A DNA stretch of 64,000 nucleotides from Trogon surrucura (Eukaryota > Chordata > Aves > Trogoniformes > Trogonidae): positions 9,904,501 to 9,968,500 of the forward strand of contig CM036633.1 in NCBI GenBank assembly GCA_020746105.1, in the 5' to 3' direction. This document shows positions 54,628 to 64,000 of the stretch, piece after piece; within the stretch, counting starts at the first letter, position 1; each line of letters starts with the position of its first letter. Position numbers and translations under genes: made by a program. The notes under the pieces are model-generated. The model was not told where the DNA came from, searched no databases, and saw only the letters and a program-made list of their open reading frames with translations.

Positions 54628-57600
54628 GTATGTAGTGTCTGCTTTAATCTCTCTCCTTCCCTTTGTCTTGATAGCTGTTGAATGGCCTTTTTCCACTGAA
54701 ACCCTAACTTTGCTAGTCAAAATTCTCCCTCAAAGGACAGCTGAGACTGCTGTGGGGCGGGAGGAGAAGGGGATTGCCTGGCTGGGTTTAATCCTGGGGA
54801 GAGACTCCTTGTCCCCACCAGGTTTTCTAGCCTCTGGAGAGTCACTCCAGATGTCAGGCCTGAGAAATGATACTCCTTCCCTAATGTTTGTTTTCATTAG
54901 ATATTTAAATAGCTTTATGGGACATATCCTGTCTGCAGTGGTCAAATTCTTACCCTTGGAGACTTCCTCTGGCACTGGCACTCCAGCCTGAATGTGTTTT
55001 CTCTGATCAGTTCTGTGTTTGTCACTCTCAAACCTGCAGCTTTTTGTCTGATCTCCTCTTAAGAGGCAGGGAGGTCAGAAACTCCCGTTCAGCTGCCTCT
55101 TGTCCATTGAACAACTTGTAATGGCAGAGCTGGTCTAATAAGTTCCACAGCAGCCAGGAGCCTCCTCTTTCTCCCTCCAGCACCCTCTAGATAACCACTA
55201 AAGCTGCTCTTACCCACTGCCAATGAGGTGACCCCTCTGAATGATTTTATTATGATTTTCATAGAATAATACAATGATTTGCTGTGCTTCTGTTGGAGGA
55301 AGAGCAGCCACGTTGCTCTTGGTATTTGATCTTTCAAGAAATGCCTTGCACTTCTCTGTCTTGCATGCTTCCAGGGTATATATCTCAGTCCCAGCTACTC
55401 AGGTTAGCAGAGAAGCAGAGGAGTGAGACCAGAGGCTCCTGGAGAAGAGTGTTATAAAGATCCATGAGTGATCATCTCAAGAAAGCCCCCTAACTAGTGT
55501 GTGTCTGTACTTCCTCTGCTCACAGCCAGGTGCTTGGGTTTTTTCACAGGCAGCGAACCCGTGTCTTCTGTGAAGACTTTCTGTTCCCAAAGGTGCTCAG
55601 GACTGCTGCAGACCTATGGTCGGTTTACTCCAAGCCTGTCCCAGCAAACAGCAGAGAGCTGTGGACCTTGTTTCTGCAGTGTTCCTGCATCACAGCGGTG
55701 ATAGGCGGCCTCTTTTACAACTGGATGTTGGCTTCCCTGGAGTACTCCCGGCACCTCTCCATTGCCATGGCCGTGTCCTTCAGCCTGCTCCTTCTCCTGA
55801 CCCTTTTCTTGGTGCATCCTGCCCGTTGTGTCTTCAGTATGGTCATGCCTACATTAGGTACCAAACAAGGCCGGAAGCTTCTCTTGTCAACCTGCATCAT
55901 GATAGTCGTGGTTAACGTGACACCCAACATCATAAGCAACATTAAGATCATACTGCAGGTTATTCAGTGCATCTGCAAGAATTCCTCTGAGAGTCTTTTG
56001 AACTCAACTGCCCTGCTAAAGTCAGCTTCCTGGGAGTTCGGGAATGCAATCCAAGAAACCATTCATTCCATCAATATTTATAGGCCTATGAATGGACATT
56101 TTAAGTTTTCATTGCTTAAGAACAGCTCCTTGATTTACCAGCAAATGCACCTTGCTGGTGAGAAAATTGGCAGGGACTTTTTGGCTGCTGAGGTACTGGT
56201 CAAAGACTCTGTGCGAGTAGGCAACAAGCTGGTTGCTGGCTTCTCCATGCTCTATCTCGGTTTTGAGTCCACCTGGTATTTGAAAAACTACCTCACCAAC
56301 ATCCGCTTCGACAATTTTTACATCACTGAGAAGCTGGAGCGTTTAGCTGTGGACAGAAAAGCAGCTCGTCTGCTGGTGGACTCATCCGAAAACCTAATTC
56401 GACCAACAGGCTTGAAGCTGTCCCGGGAAGAAGTGATGCAGTGCCTCGTGCAAGCCGTGCTCCTCACCGTGGCCCTGATGCTGATGCTGGTGGTGGTGGC
56501 GATGGACCACTTTGCCTTTGGCCTGGCAGACACCGCGGTGAGAAAGGTGTCTCAGTTCTCCGTGGTGCCTGTCACTCTCAGCATCGAATACAGCGTAAGT
56601 ACTGGGGTCCCCTGTCCTTCCCTGCGCAGGGACCTCAGTGTGTATCACCTCACGGGAGGTGGCAGTGGGGATTGCAGTCTTTGTGGCTTTATTTACACAA
56701 TCTTTGCCTTTCTGCCCAACAGCCACCTGGACAAAAAAAATGTAAAAGGCTTAGAGGGGAAGAGGTAGAGGCTGAATCTCAGTTTCTCCTTCCAGGGCAT
56801 CAGATAGCAGCATCCACTCCAAATTACAGCCCCTTGGGAGTGAGGAGGTGAGCAAATAGTGCCTCACACAGCAGTCAGATGTCCCTGTATCTCCAGGTCC
56901 CTTCCCTGGCATCCTTGTGGCACCATCCCCCCACCACAGCACGGGTGCAAGCACAAAAGGAAGGAGGAAGCAGATGAACGTGTGTCTCAGCTGTGAGGAT
57001 GTCTCCTCATCTTACTGCACAGGCCATTCTTTAAGCAGAAAGTCCTGCTCACTGGCTATGTGGTCACCTTGTGCAATCCTTTTCCCAAGCCTCCCCAGTT
57101 CTATCTGTTTTGTCTGGACTAGTTCTGGTTTAATATTTTAACTCTCTTCTTCTCCCATGCCACCTGCCCCCTTCCCTGATCCTGGGGTTCTTTAGTGCAG
57201 ATAACTGCTTATGATGAATTTACAGTAAAATAATCAGGGCTTGGAAAGAAACCTCTAAAATTCAAATAGACAGCCACTAATACTCTGTCTGGAATATGTC
57301 TTTCATCATAAATCTCACACAGTGAATGCCTGTTATGATCTCTGTAAAAGCACATAAAGATGACAGATAGGACTGGGTCTCACTGTGCCAAGTACTCAGC
57401 ACCTACAGACCATGCTACGTTAGGTACCAAACAAGGCTGGAAGCTTCTCTTGTCAACCTGCATATTCTCGCTCAGCCTGAAGTGTATATGCACTTCAATG
57501 TCCTTCTCTTACTGCACCCAAACGAGCTGTAATGGTGATTACACATCCTCAGGCTGATGTTTTTGTGGCGACCAGTTGATTTTGGTTTGTTCATACCCAC

Positions 57601-57969
57601 TTTGAGTTTTAACTCTCTCTATTTCAGGCTAAAATAAGGGTCCTGCCCTTTATTCACAGACTTTTAGGGCTTCCTTATGAAGAATCACCACTTCAGGACT
57701 TTAAAAAAGACTACCTCCACAACCTGACCTTCAGCTCTGCTCACTGCAGCGTCAGCCCCCCAACACCTCCCAACCCCTCTGTGCTGCTCGTCGTGGGGCT
57801 GCTCTTCTGCATCCTCTACACCACCGTGTTCCTGCAAACCTACGCACGCCGCCTGTGCAGAAAAATCGCAGGCTCCTTCTTTGAGAGCTGGGAGGAGAAG
57901 CGAGCGCTCTACCTCTACAAGAAGCTGTCCAGGAAGCATAAAGAGGAGCAAAACTGTTTGAGAAACTAA
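54584..57969 (+). CDS. OCSTAMP: OCSTAMP (osteoclast stimulatory transmembrane protein), three coding exons
   Basis: Multi-pass membrane protein related to DC-STAMP, needed for fusion of osteoclast precursors and giant cells downstream of RANKL (family knowledge). The exons 54584-54627, 55550-56594 and 57628-57969 join in phase to 476 aa. Hydrophobic segments: ITAVIGGLFYNWMLASL, LSIAMAVSFSLLLLLTLFLV, LLLSTCIMIVVVNVTPNII, VAGFSMLYLGFESTWYL, AVLLTVALMLMLVVVAMDHF and VLLVVGLLFCILYTTVFLQT. Family landmarks: PTLGTKQGRKLLLS, YLTNIRFDNFYITEKLERL, LSREEVMQCL and a basic tail after TYARRLCRKIAGSFF. It is in synteny next to SLC13A3, as in human. It is shorter than the human protein, mostly by a shorter C-terminus. 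Least certain are exon 1 and the exon 2 acceptor. Confidence 0.9.
54628..55549 (+). other. OCSTAMP: OCSTAMP intron 1
   Basis: 922-bp intron (GTATGT to CACAG) if exon 1 is right. No other element was recognised, and a 203-codon open frame across the exon 1 boundary is incidental. Confidence 0.6.
55550..56594 (+). CDS. OCSTAMP: OCSTAMP coding exon 2 (main exon)
   Basis: The acceptor GGGTTTTTTCACAG precedes GCAGCGAACC, and the donor is CAGC/GTAAGT. It encodes QRTRVFCEDFLFPKVLRTAA through SVVPVTLSIEYS with five hydrophobic segments. An alternative in-frame acceptor lies 24 bp upstream (exon start 55526). The frame continues open past the donor, but that extension lacks family similarity. Confidence 0.92.
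56595..57627 (+). other. OCSTAMP: OCSTAMP intron 2
   Basis: 1.03 kb intron (GTAAGT to TTCAG). It contains a 44-bp near-exact copy of exon 2 sequence at 57420-57463, listed separately. Confidence 0.85.
57420..57463 (+). repeat. Copy of OCSTAMP exon 2 segment within intron 2
   Basis: TTAGGTACCAAACAAGGC and the following bases match exon 2 at 55854-55897 over 44 bp with one difference (CCGG against CTGG). Weaker similarity runs about 8 bp further upstream with a one-base gap. It would encode LGTKQGWKLLLST in place of LGTKQGRKLLLST but lies in an intron and is not an exon. Confidence 0.9.
57628..57969 (+). CDS. OCSTAMP: OCSTAMP coding exon 3 (last 113 residues)
   Basis: The acceptor is CTCTCTATTTCAG and the stop TAA is at 57967-57969. 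It encodes AKIRVLPFIHRLLGLPYEES, an NLTF glycosylation site, the last hydrophobic segment and the basic tail YARRLCRKIAGSFFESWEEK to NCLRN. Confidence 0.92.
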   Translation, partial: AKIRVLPFIHRLLGLPYEESPLQDFKKDYLHNLTFSSAHCSVSPPTPPNPSVLLVVGLLFCILYTTVFLQTYARRLCRKIAGSFFESWEEKRALYLYKKLSRKHKEEQNCLRN

Positions 57970-58615
57970 GGGTACTTTTGGAAATCCAGGTGATGCCTGA
58001 GACCAGTGGCAAGGGCTGGGCACAGGCTTCTGCAGTGGGGTCACGTGTTGAATTTTACAGTCGGAGAAGTGTTTGGAGTCTGGGGAAAAAATATTTGCTG
58101 AAAAAGGAAAAAAAGTTGAAATGTCACATTTTTCATTAATTTGAGAAAAATGGGCTAAATTTACTTTTTTTTTTTTCTTTCTTCTTCTTTTAATCTGGAA
58201 GGTCTGCAATCAGCTGTTCCAGGGAGATACCTCATATGATTTGGAGGGCATTTGCAGCACTAGTCAAGGCTAACTGGGAAATATGTGGAAGTTGAGTGGA
58301 GGAAGAGTGCGTTTACCTCCTGTACCTCATCCATGCTGGAAAAAGTATGATTCTTTCTCAAGTTATCCCTTCAGGCAGCAAGAAAGGAAACTCATTTGAC
58401 TTGATTGATTTAATTTTCTGGGAGGTTTTCTTTCAGGTTTCATGCACAGAAACCTGCGTGGACTGGATAAATATTAGCCTTTAGAAGATAGCTTGTTCAC
58501 CTAAAAAATTCTCATTTCAAACCAGTATGACCATGAGATGCATATCTTGGGCATGGGTGGTGGTGGAAATCAGCATGTGAGGAATTTATGAAATCACTTC
58601 ACAATGGCTCTTCAA

Positions 58616-58632
58616 AATAAATTATCAATAAA
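58616..58632 (+). terminator. OCSTAMP: Candidate OCSTAMP polyadenylation signals
   Basis: AATAAA occurs at 58616-58621 and 58627-58632, the first canonical pair after the stop codon (about 650 bp of 3' UTR). A T-rich stretch at 58164-58190 lies between. Confidence 0.4.
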
Positions 58633-58708
58633 ATAATGGCAGGACCTCAGAAGAGGATAATGCCAGTCAATAAGGATTAATTTGGATGTAAGTCTCTTTT
58701 CCCAAGTA

Positions 58709-58795
58709 ACAAGTGATAGGACGAGAGGAAAGGACCTCAGGTTGTGCCAGGAGAGTCTTAGATTGGATATTAAGAAGAATTTCCTCAGTAACATG
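58709..58795 (+). mobile_element. CR1 LINE 3' fragment
   Basis: ACAAGTGATAGGACGAGAGG, AAAGGACCTCAGGTTGTGCC, AGATTGGATATTAAGAAGAA and TTTCCTCAGTAAC follow the familiar bird CR1 3' consensus (GATAGGAC-GAGAGGAAA, GCCTCAAG, TTTAGATTGGATATTAGGAA). It is strongly truncated. This is the best single indicator of a bird or close reptile source. Confidence 0.75.
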
Positions 58796-61700
58796 ACTTG
58801 AAGAGCTGGTCTTGTGTGAACGAAGCTGGACTTACATGTTGCATCATTTAAAACTCAGAAACTATGGCATGGTATCCAAGATGCAAAAATCCATCACTGG
58901 GGCAGCATCTGAAACGTTCTTTTTGAAAGAAAGGCAGATCAGTCACCTCTCTAAGGGTAACAGCTCGTGAATGGGGAGCTAAATCAGTGCCAGATTAAAA
59001 ACAAAGCAACTTTGCAGCTTCATTTTTTCAAAACTTCTCTATTATTTTCCTCTGTTCTCCCACTAGTCTTCATTAAGGTAATTATTTGACATAATGCACT
59101 TCAATGAGATTAAATTACAGAAGTGAAGTGGCAGCTGCAGCTAGATGCACTGAATTCTCTCAGCTTCTGTATTTTTTTTTAAGCACCTATGTAACAAAAC
59201 CTTAGCTTGTTTCAGGTGCATATTTATTAGGAAAAACTGACCCCAGTCCAGAGTAGTTCTCCCTAACTTCTCTAGAATTTCCTTCAGCTACCACTAAATT
59301 TTAATGACTAAGGGTTAATCCTGGGGATGTTGCTCTTCTAGAAGTGAAAATATAAAAAATCAGCTGTAAAATTCAGCATCAAGCAAGTCTTGATTAGCGT
59401 AATTACATCTGCTTGAAATGTATAATAATCGGTAGAAGATGCTGCCACTCTGCTTCTGCCCCCAGCGTCTCAGCCTTCACAAACCTTTCATGAGGGCAGA
59501 GATGTGCTCCCATTTCTGTTTTTGCAGAAGAGATTAAGAACGAGATTTTATGAAACTATTTGATGGATATCACTGCAGTTCCAGCTGGTTCATTGACAGG
59601 GAACCATGGGCAGCAGAGCCCCCAGAGCTTTTAGCCTTAATAGCTGCGTAGAAATCAGCAGGGGAAGAATTTGGGTTTGGAAGGTGAACACCTTGCAAAG
59701 CACTGGTGGGGAGGTGAGAGCTGGGTGGTATAAGGAAAACTGGCTTTTGCTGTGGTGATGCTGAGGTGTATTGCTGGGAAAGAAGGGTAGTGAATGTTGT
59801 GAAGTGTTACACTGTGCTGTGAATTGTCATCTCATTGGTGTCAGAAGGGTTTTTCAAGATGTAGGAAGGAAAAAATCACTTTGATACCCATTATGGTTGT
59901 TTTAGAGGTGAAGTTGTACTGATGCTAAAACGTGTGCACTGAAGGCTGAGATACTTGAATATGACTGAGAAATCAATGCCCGTGAGAAGATGTTGTTAAC
60001 ACAAGAGTTCTGTTGCTTCAGTAGATGTGATGAAAATACAGATATCCGTCTTATGTAGTGAAATGATGAATCTATTTTAAGGACTGGCCAGCACGGCTGG
60101 ATGGAGCTTAACCCCTGCAGTAACTTTTTCACCTCCCTGGGAAACAGAAATGGGAAGGGAGGCCTTGAGGTGTGGAGGATGCTCCAGCCATCCCTGCTTT
60201 AACAGGAGCAGCTTGTGCAATGCATCAGCCACGTCATCCCTGGGGCCAAGCTGGGCTGTGATGCTTTCCCTGGGCAGGGCGACTGGTGGGAGGCAGAGTT
60301 GCTGGAAATTGCTTTGCTTTGCTGCTAATTGTTGTTCCTCAGAAAGATAAAGATACGACAAAACAGAAAATGTTACCCATTATTGAGTCATATTATGTGC
60401 TTGAGAGGTAAGGTGCCCTGCCAAAGTTTGCTTAATGATGCAACAGAGAAATACTGAACAGATTTAACCAGCAGGCAAAGTTAATTTTTTCACATATTAG
60501 GTAAGACTATTTTACAAGCCTTGTTATTTGCTATGGGATTTTCATCTCCACACTCCCACCCTCACTTCTGCTCACAGCAGCTCTCGTTGCGTTTGTTTCC
60601 ACGCAGCACCTGCCTCCCGTCTCGCAGGCAGCAAGGCTCTGCTTCCACCCTCGAGCCCCCAGCGCTGTGCCCCGACTCCTGCAGCAGGTCCTGCATGTCC
60701 CCCTCCTTGGCAGGGAGGTACCTGCTGATGTGCTGGGTCAAACGTTTGTGTGCAACGAGCCAGGGCTGGGATGCTCAGCAGGGTTGCTGGGGAGCACTTG
60801 CTGATGGGTATCAAACTTCCTTGCTCTTGCTCATTACTGCCCTCACACCTTTGCTGACACCAGCCTTGACCCTGCTGCCATAGCTTGTCATTGTAACTCA
60901 AATCTGCTTCAGCTGCCACCAGTGGAAGCGTAGCCAGTGGTTTTGAGGAAGCAGAGATGCCCTTCCCTGCTGCTTGCTGCTGCAGACCTGGCTGCTGCAG
61001 TAACCCGTGGGGGACATGGGAACCGGGAGGAGGTCCTGGAGGGCTGTGCAAGAGAGAGGTCTTGCATAACTGGTAGCACTCTCTTTTTCTTTGAGGAGGA
61101 ACCAAAAATGTGTCAAAATGAGTTGGAGATGTGAGACAGCTGCAGAGAGAAGGGGAGAGAGCTTCCCTAGTCCTGGCTCTTTCAGATGCAGATTGCGTCA
61201 GGGTTTCACTCTGAACTCAAAGCCTCACATTTTGCAACAACGTATTTCCAAATTAGTTGTAACAGGCCTTCAGCCTGCAAGAGAAGGAATGGAAATGAGG
61301 AAGAGCCCATCATCCAGGCACCTTACTCAGCCCCCCTGCTTTCCAAGACACTGCACATCGCTGATTTCCAAAGGTGATGAGACATATGACCACCAGCTCA
61401 CTCTTCAGGTGCTCAGAGAAGCCCTGAGAAGCGTGATTTCAATCCAGCAACTCCTGTGGTTCACAGGGGATGTGAGATGTTGTGGCGTGTTGAGGACATG
61501 CTGAGGAAATTGAGTTAGTCAGAGGTTTGTCTCTATCACTTCTCAGCCCTTCCCAAGGACCAGGGCAGAAGCAGCTCTGGGTTTCTTTGTAGATAAGCAA
61601 CTGAGGACATGAAATGACCAGAAAAAACGTTTTCAACATCCAAAGGTAAGGTGGAAAAAAGTACCGTGTTTCCATGCACTTCTTACTTATATGTTGTTCC

Positions 61701-62654
61701 AGATGAACTTTCTGTAATTCCTTATCCTACCTAGAAATAGCTGGGGAGATGTTTTCATGTCTGAGAATGGAGAGAAGCTGGTTCTGTGAATTTATTTCCC
61801 AAAATACACGGCGATATGACTAGTCAGGGCTGATAAGTGGCTTGGGTAGGAAATTTTCCCCTGAAGTAGATTGAGAAACTGAAATGACCAAGTTCAAAGG
61901 CTGAAAGCTTCCTCTTGCATTAGTTGGAAATATTCCGTGGGTGTTCAGACAATGAAACGGGAACTCTGTGAATTACAGGAGGGAGCTGGTCATGGACGAA
62001 GGCTCAGCGGGGCTGAGCTGAGTCACCTTTTCCTTTTATCAGAGGAGAGAAAAAATTGCTCCATGTGCCTGATGCTGCATGCTCTGCACTACCAGAGCAT
62101 CAGCAGTGCTGTTTACAACCCCAGTCAAGTGGGTGTGTGGGGTGGGGGTAATTTTGGACCCATCTAGTCTTGCCCTAAAAGACCCAATATCTAAAACCAG
62201 CTCTCTCAGGAGCAGGTGATGTTGCACACAAAGCCCTAGGCTCTGTGTCAATGAGCATGGTTCTAATGATGGGGCTGATGAGACGAAGGAGCTTCCTCTG
62301 GCATTAGAACAAGTTTGTCTCAGAGCACTGAGAGCTTTTTCCTCTGGCTGGTCGTTGCGATGAGCAGTACCTGCAGGAAAAACTGAAAATTCATCTGAAA
62401 CTCTTTTAAACCACTAATTGAGTGGAGGAGGCTGCCTAGCAGCAACAGCTTCTGTGATTTCACCTACTGTGCTTTGGGACTAACCATACTGGCAGAATTA
62501 GTGAGTAAGGCATGATTCTTGCAGCATCAAGCGTGAAGGTGGATGAATTAGAGACACTTGTTTGAGGGGATCATCTGTGACAGCGGGACCAGAGAGGTGA
62601 GCTTCAGCCAGAAATTCTTCTGCACTTTCATGCCCTAGAGAGTTAGACAGGGAA

Positions 62655-62693
62655 CAGTGATGGAGTTCAGTGATTGAGTTCAGTGATGGAGAA
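62655..62693. repeat. 13-bp tandem repeat, three copies
   Basis: Units CAGTGATGGAGTT, CAGTGATTGAGTT and CAGTGATGGAGAA follow each other directly. It is a small minisatellite-like array. Confidence 0.9.
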
Positions 62694-62786
62694 CCTTATG
62701 GACATTAATTCAAGCAGGTTCCTGGATATTTGCATTGAGACTGATTAAGGACTGGGAGCATTTTTCCACCCCTGTGGTGGATGTAC

Positions 62787-62808
62787 TGTCACTGCCCGGG
62801 CAGTGACA
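62787..62808. repeat. 22-bp perfect palindrome
   Basis: The half-site TGTCACTGCCC is followed with no spacer by its exact reverse complement GGGCAGTGACA. The centre is CCCGGG. No protein family is implied. Confidence 0.92.
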
Positions 62809-64000
62809 CACTGCTCGGTGTGACCCCTGTGCTCACAGAGTGACCCCCAGACCCGGATGCCAAGTGCTGGTGGCCTCGTGTCTCCTGGTGCCCATCGTGG
62901 CTCTGCACACTGGTGGAAGGGGAGCAGGAGCAGAGGTAACGGCTGCTGCGCCCGTCAGGCGTGCAGTGCGGTGCTGTGCCAAGTGCTTGTTGTTACAGCA
63001 TTTCAGGGTTGATACTTGAATGTCACAGAATATGAAATAACCTGTGATTACAGTCTAATTATACTGCCAGGATTCTTTTCTTTCATAATATTGCATGTAG
63101 TGCTTTTTTTCCTCCTCAGCATCATCACTGCTATTATCCCCCAGCATGCAACTCCAGCATCTCATGCACCCTGAGTACTGGTTTTGGGAACTGCCTATTT
63201 CTGTCCCTGCCCCAAGCGTCTCCCACCCAGCATGTTGTCCTCAGGATGAACCATGGGGTGGGCGATTCAGATCAGATGTGACGCAGCCGGTGCCCAAACG
63301 GCACACTGAAATACGTGTCATTTTTCACACTCGGCTTCAAGCCTTGCTGCTTTTGGCAAAGGCTCAGTTTTGGTTACCCAAACCACAGTTTTCTCTTACA
63401 GCCATTAGTTTCTGCCTTAGGTACAAGACCCGGGAAAGACCAAGACTCTCAGGGCTTCCCATCCTTCGTGCTGCCCTGAAAGCCAAAACCTCCACCTGCT
63501 GCTCTGGCTTTTTGCTCACTCAGCCAGAATTCCTGATGAACTGGGCGCACTGGAGCGGGCGGCAGAGCTTATCAGTGGCAGAAAGGGTTGTGAACCCCAA
63601 CTTGATGCTGAGGGCAACGCCTCGAGCCCTGGAGGGACCATAGGGTATGCAGGGGCTGCTATGAGTGCTGGGCTTGGTGGGAGGGGAAGGGGCACTTTGG
63701 GCTCCTTCTCTCTAGGTTAAATCCCCTCCAGGTGCCCGCAGCCAGCCCAGAGCCAGCACGGCTGGTGACAGAGAGCAGGGCAGGGGATGACAGTGTTTGT
63801 TTTCAGAGGCTTTATAAAGACACACCCTGGGCTCGCTTGGCTTTCCTGAAGCCAAACGCTTGCAGCAGTAGGGCGTTGAGAGTGGGGAGAAAACTGGTGC
63901 CCCAAGAGCTGCACAAAGCATCCTTTCATAGCTGCTATTGTTATTATTGTTATTGTTACCTGCAGAGCTGCATAAATCCCCAGCAGTTTGTTTCATTGTA

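Larger units (their letters stand above)
58800..64000. other. Region downstream of OCSTAMP, no gene recognised
   Basis: About 5.2 kb without a recognisable exon or CpG island. It contains a 13-bp tandem triplicate (62,655-62,693), a 22-bp palindrome (62,787-62,808) and a short ATT/GTT-rich run near 63,936-63,958. By human order ZNF334/ELMO2 would follow, but no trace of them is seen here. Confidence 0.6.

Noticed and set aside
54380..54991. 203-codon plus-strand open frame
   Set aside because: It runs through the likely OCSTAMP exon 1 and its donor into the intron. Only the 44 bp from the ATG at 54584 to the GTATGT donor make sense with the downstream exon.

Overview
The window is vertebrate nuclear DNA, most likely from a bird. 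It has spliced genes with GT-AG introns, CpG-island promoters, low repeat content and CR1-type LINE fragments, and nothing bacterial or viral. Four protein-coding genes are recognised by their protein sequences: SLC2A10 (GLUT10, minus strand), TP53RK (PRPK/Bud32 kinase, plus), SLC13A3 (NaDC3 dicarboxylate transporter, plus) and OCSTAMP (osteoclast stimulatory transmembrane protein, plus). From memory these four are also neighbours on human 20q13.12, so this is a conserved vertebrate block read in the opposite direction. A crocodilian or turtle source cannot be excluded from sequence alone.

Layout. 1-3,431: region downstream of the placed SLC2A10 exons, probably holding its unplaced last exon, plus a CpG island at about 1,090-1,660. 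3,432-8,839: SLC2A10 exons 4 to 1 and its CpG-island promoter. 9.2-14.4 kb: intergenic. 14,638-15,954: two-exon TP53RK with a CpG island and an NRF1-type site. 16.1-22.0 kb: intergenic, with an orphan CpG island near 17.0-17.5 kb. 22,295-48,115: SLC13A3 in 13 coding exons (605 aa), with a 9.9 kb first intron that holds old CR1 and MIR-like repeats near 28 kb. 48.1-49.6 kb: probable SLC13A3 3' UTR. 54,584-57,969: OCSTAMP in three coding exons. 58-64 kb: no recognised gene; it holds a CR1 fragment, a 13-bp tandem repeat and a 22-bp perfect palindrome.

Exon boundaries were set by hand from splice consensus, codon phase and similarity to remembered human proteins. SLC13A3 and TP53RK are complete with every phase matching. 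OCSTAMP is complete except for doubt over its first exon and a choice between two in-frame acceptors. SLC2A10 lacks a confident last coding exon.

The genes do not form one pathway. They are a sugar/dehydroascorbate transporter, a tRNA-modification kinase, a Krebs-cycle-intermediate transporter and a cell-fusion membrane protein. I found no undescribed multi-gene system. The oddest local signals are a 44-bp near-exact copy of OCSTAMP exon sequence inside the next intron, paired in-frame acceptors in OCSTAMP, two CpG islands without a gene, and the 22-bp palindrome.
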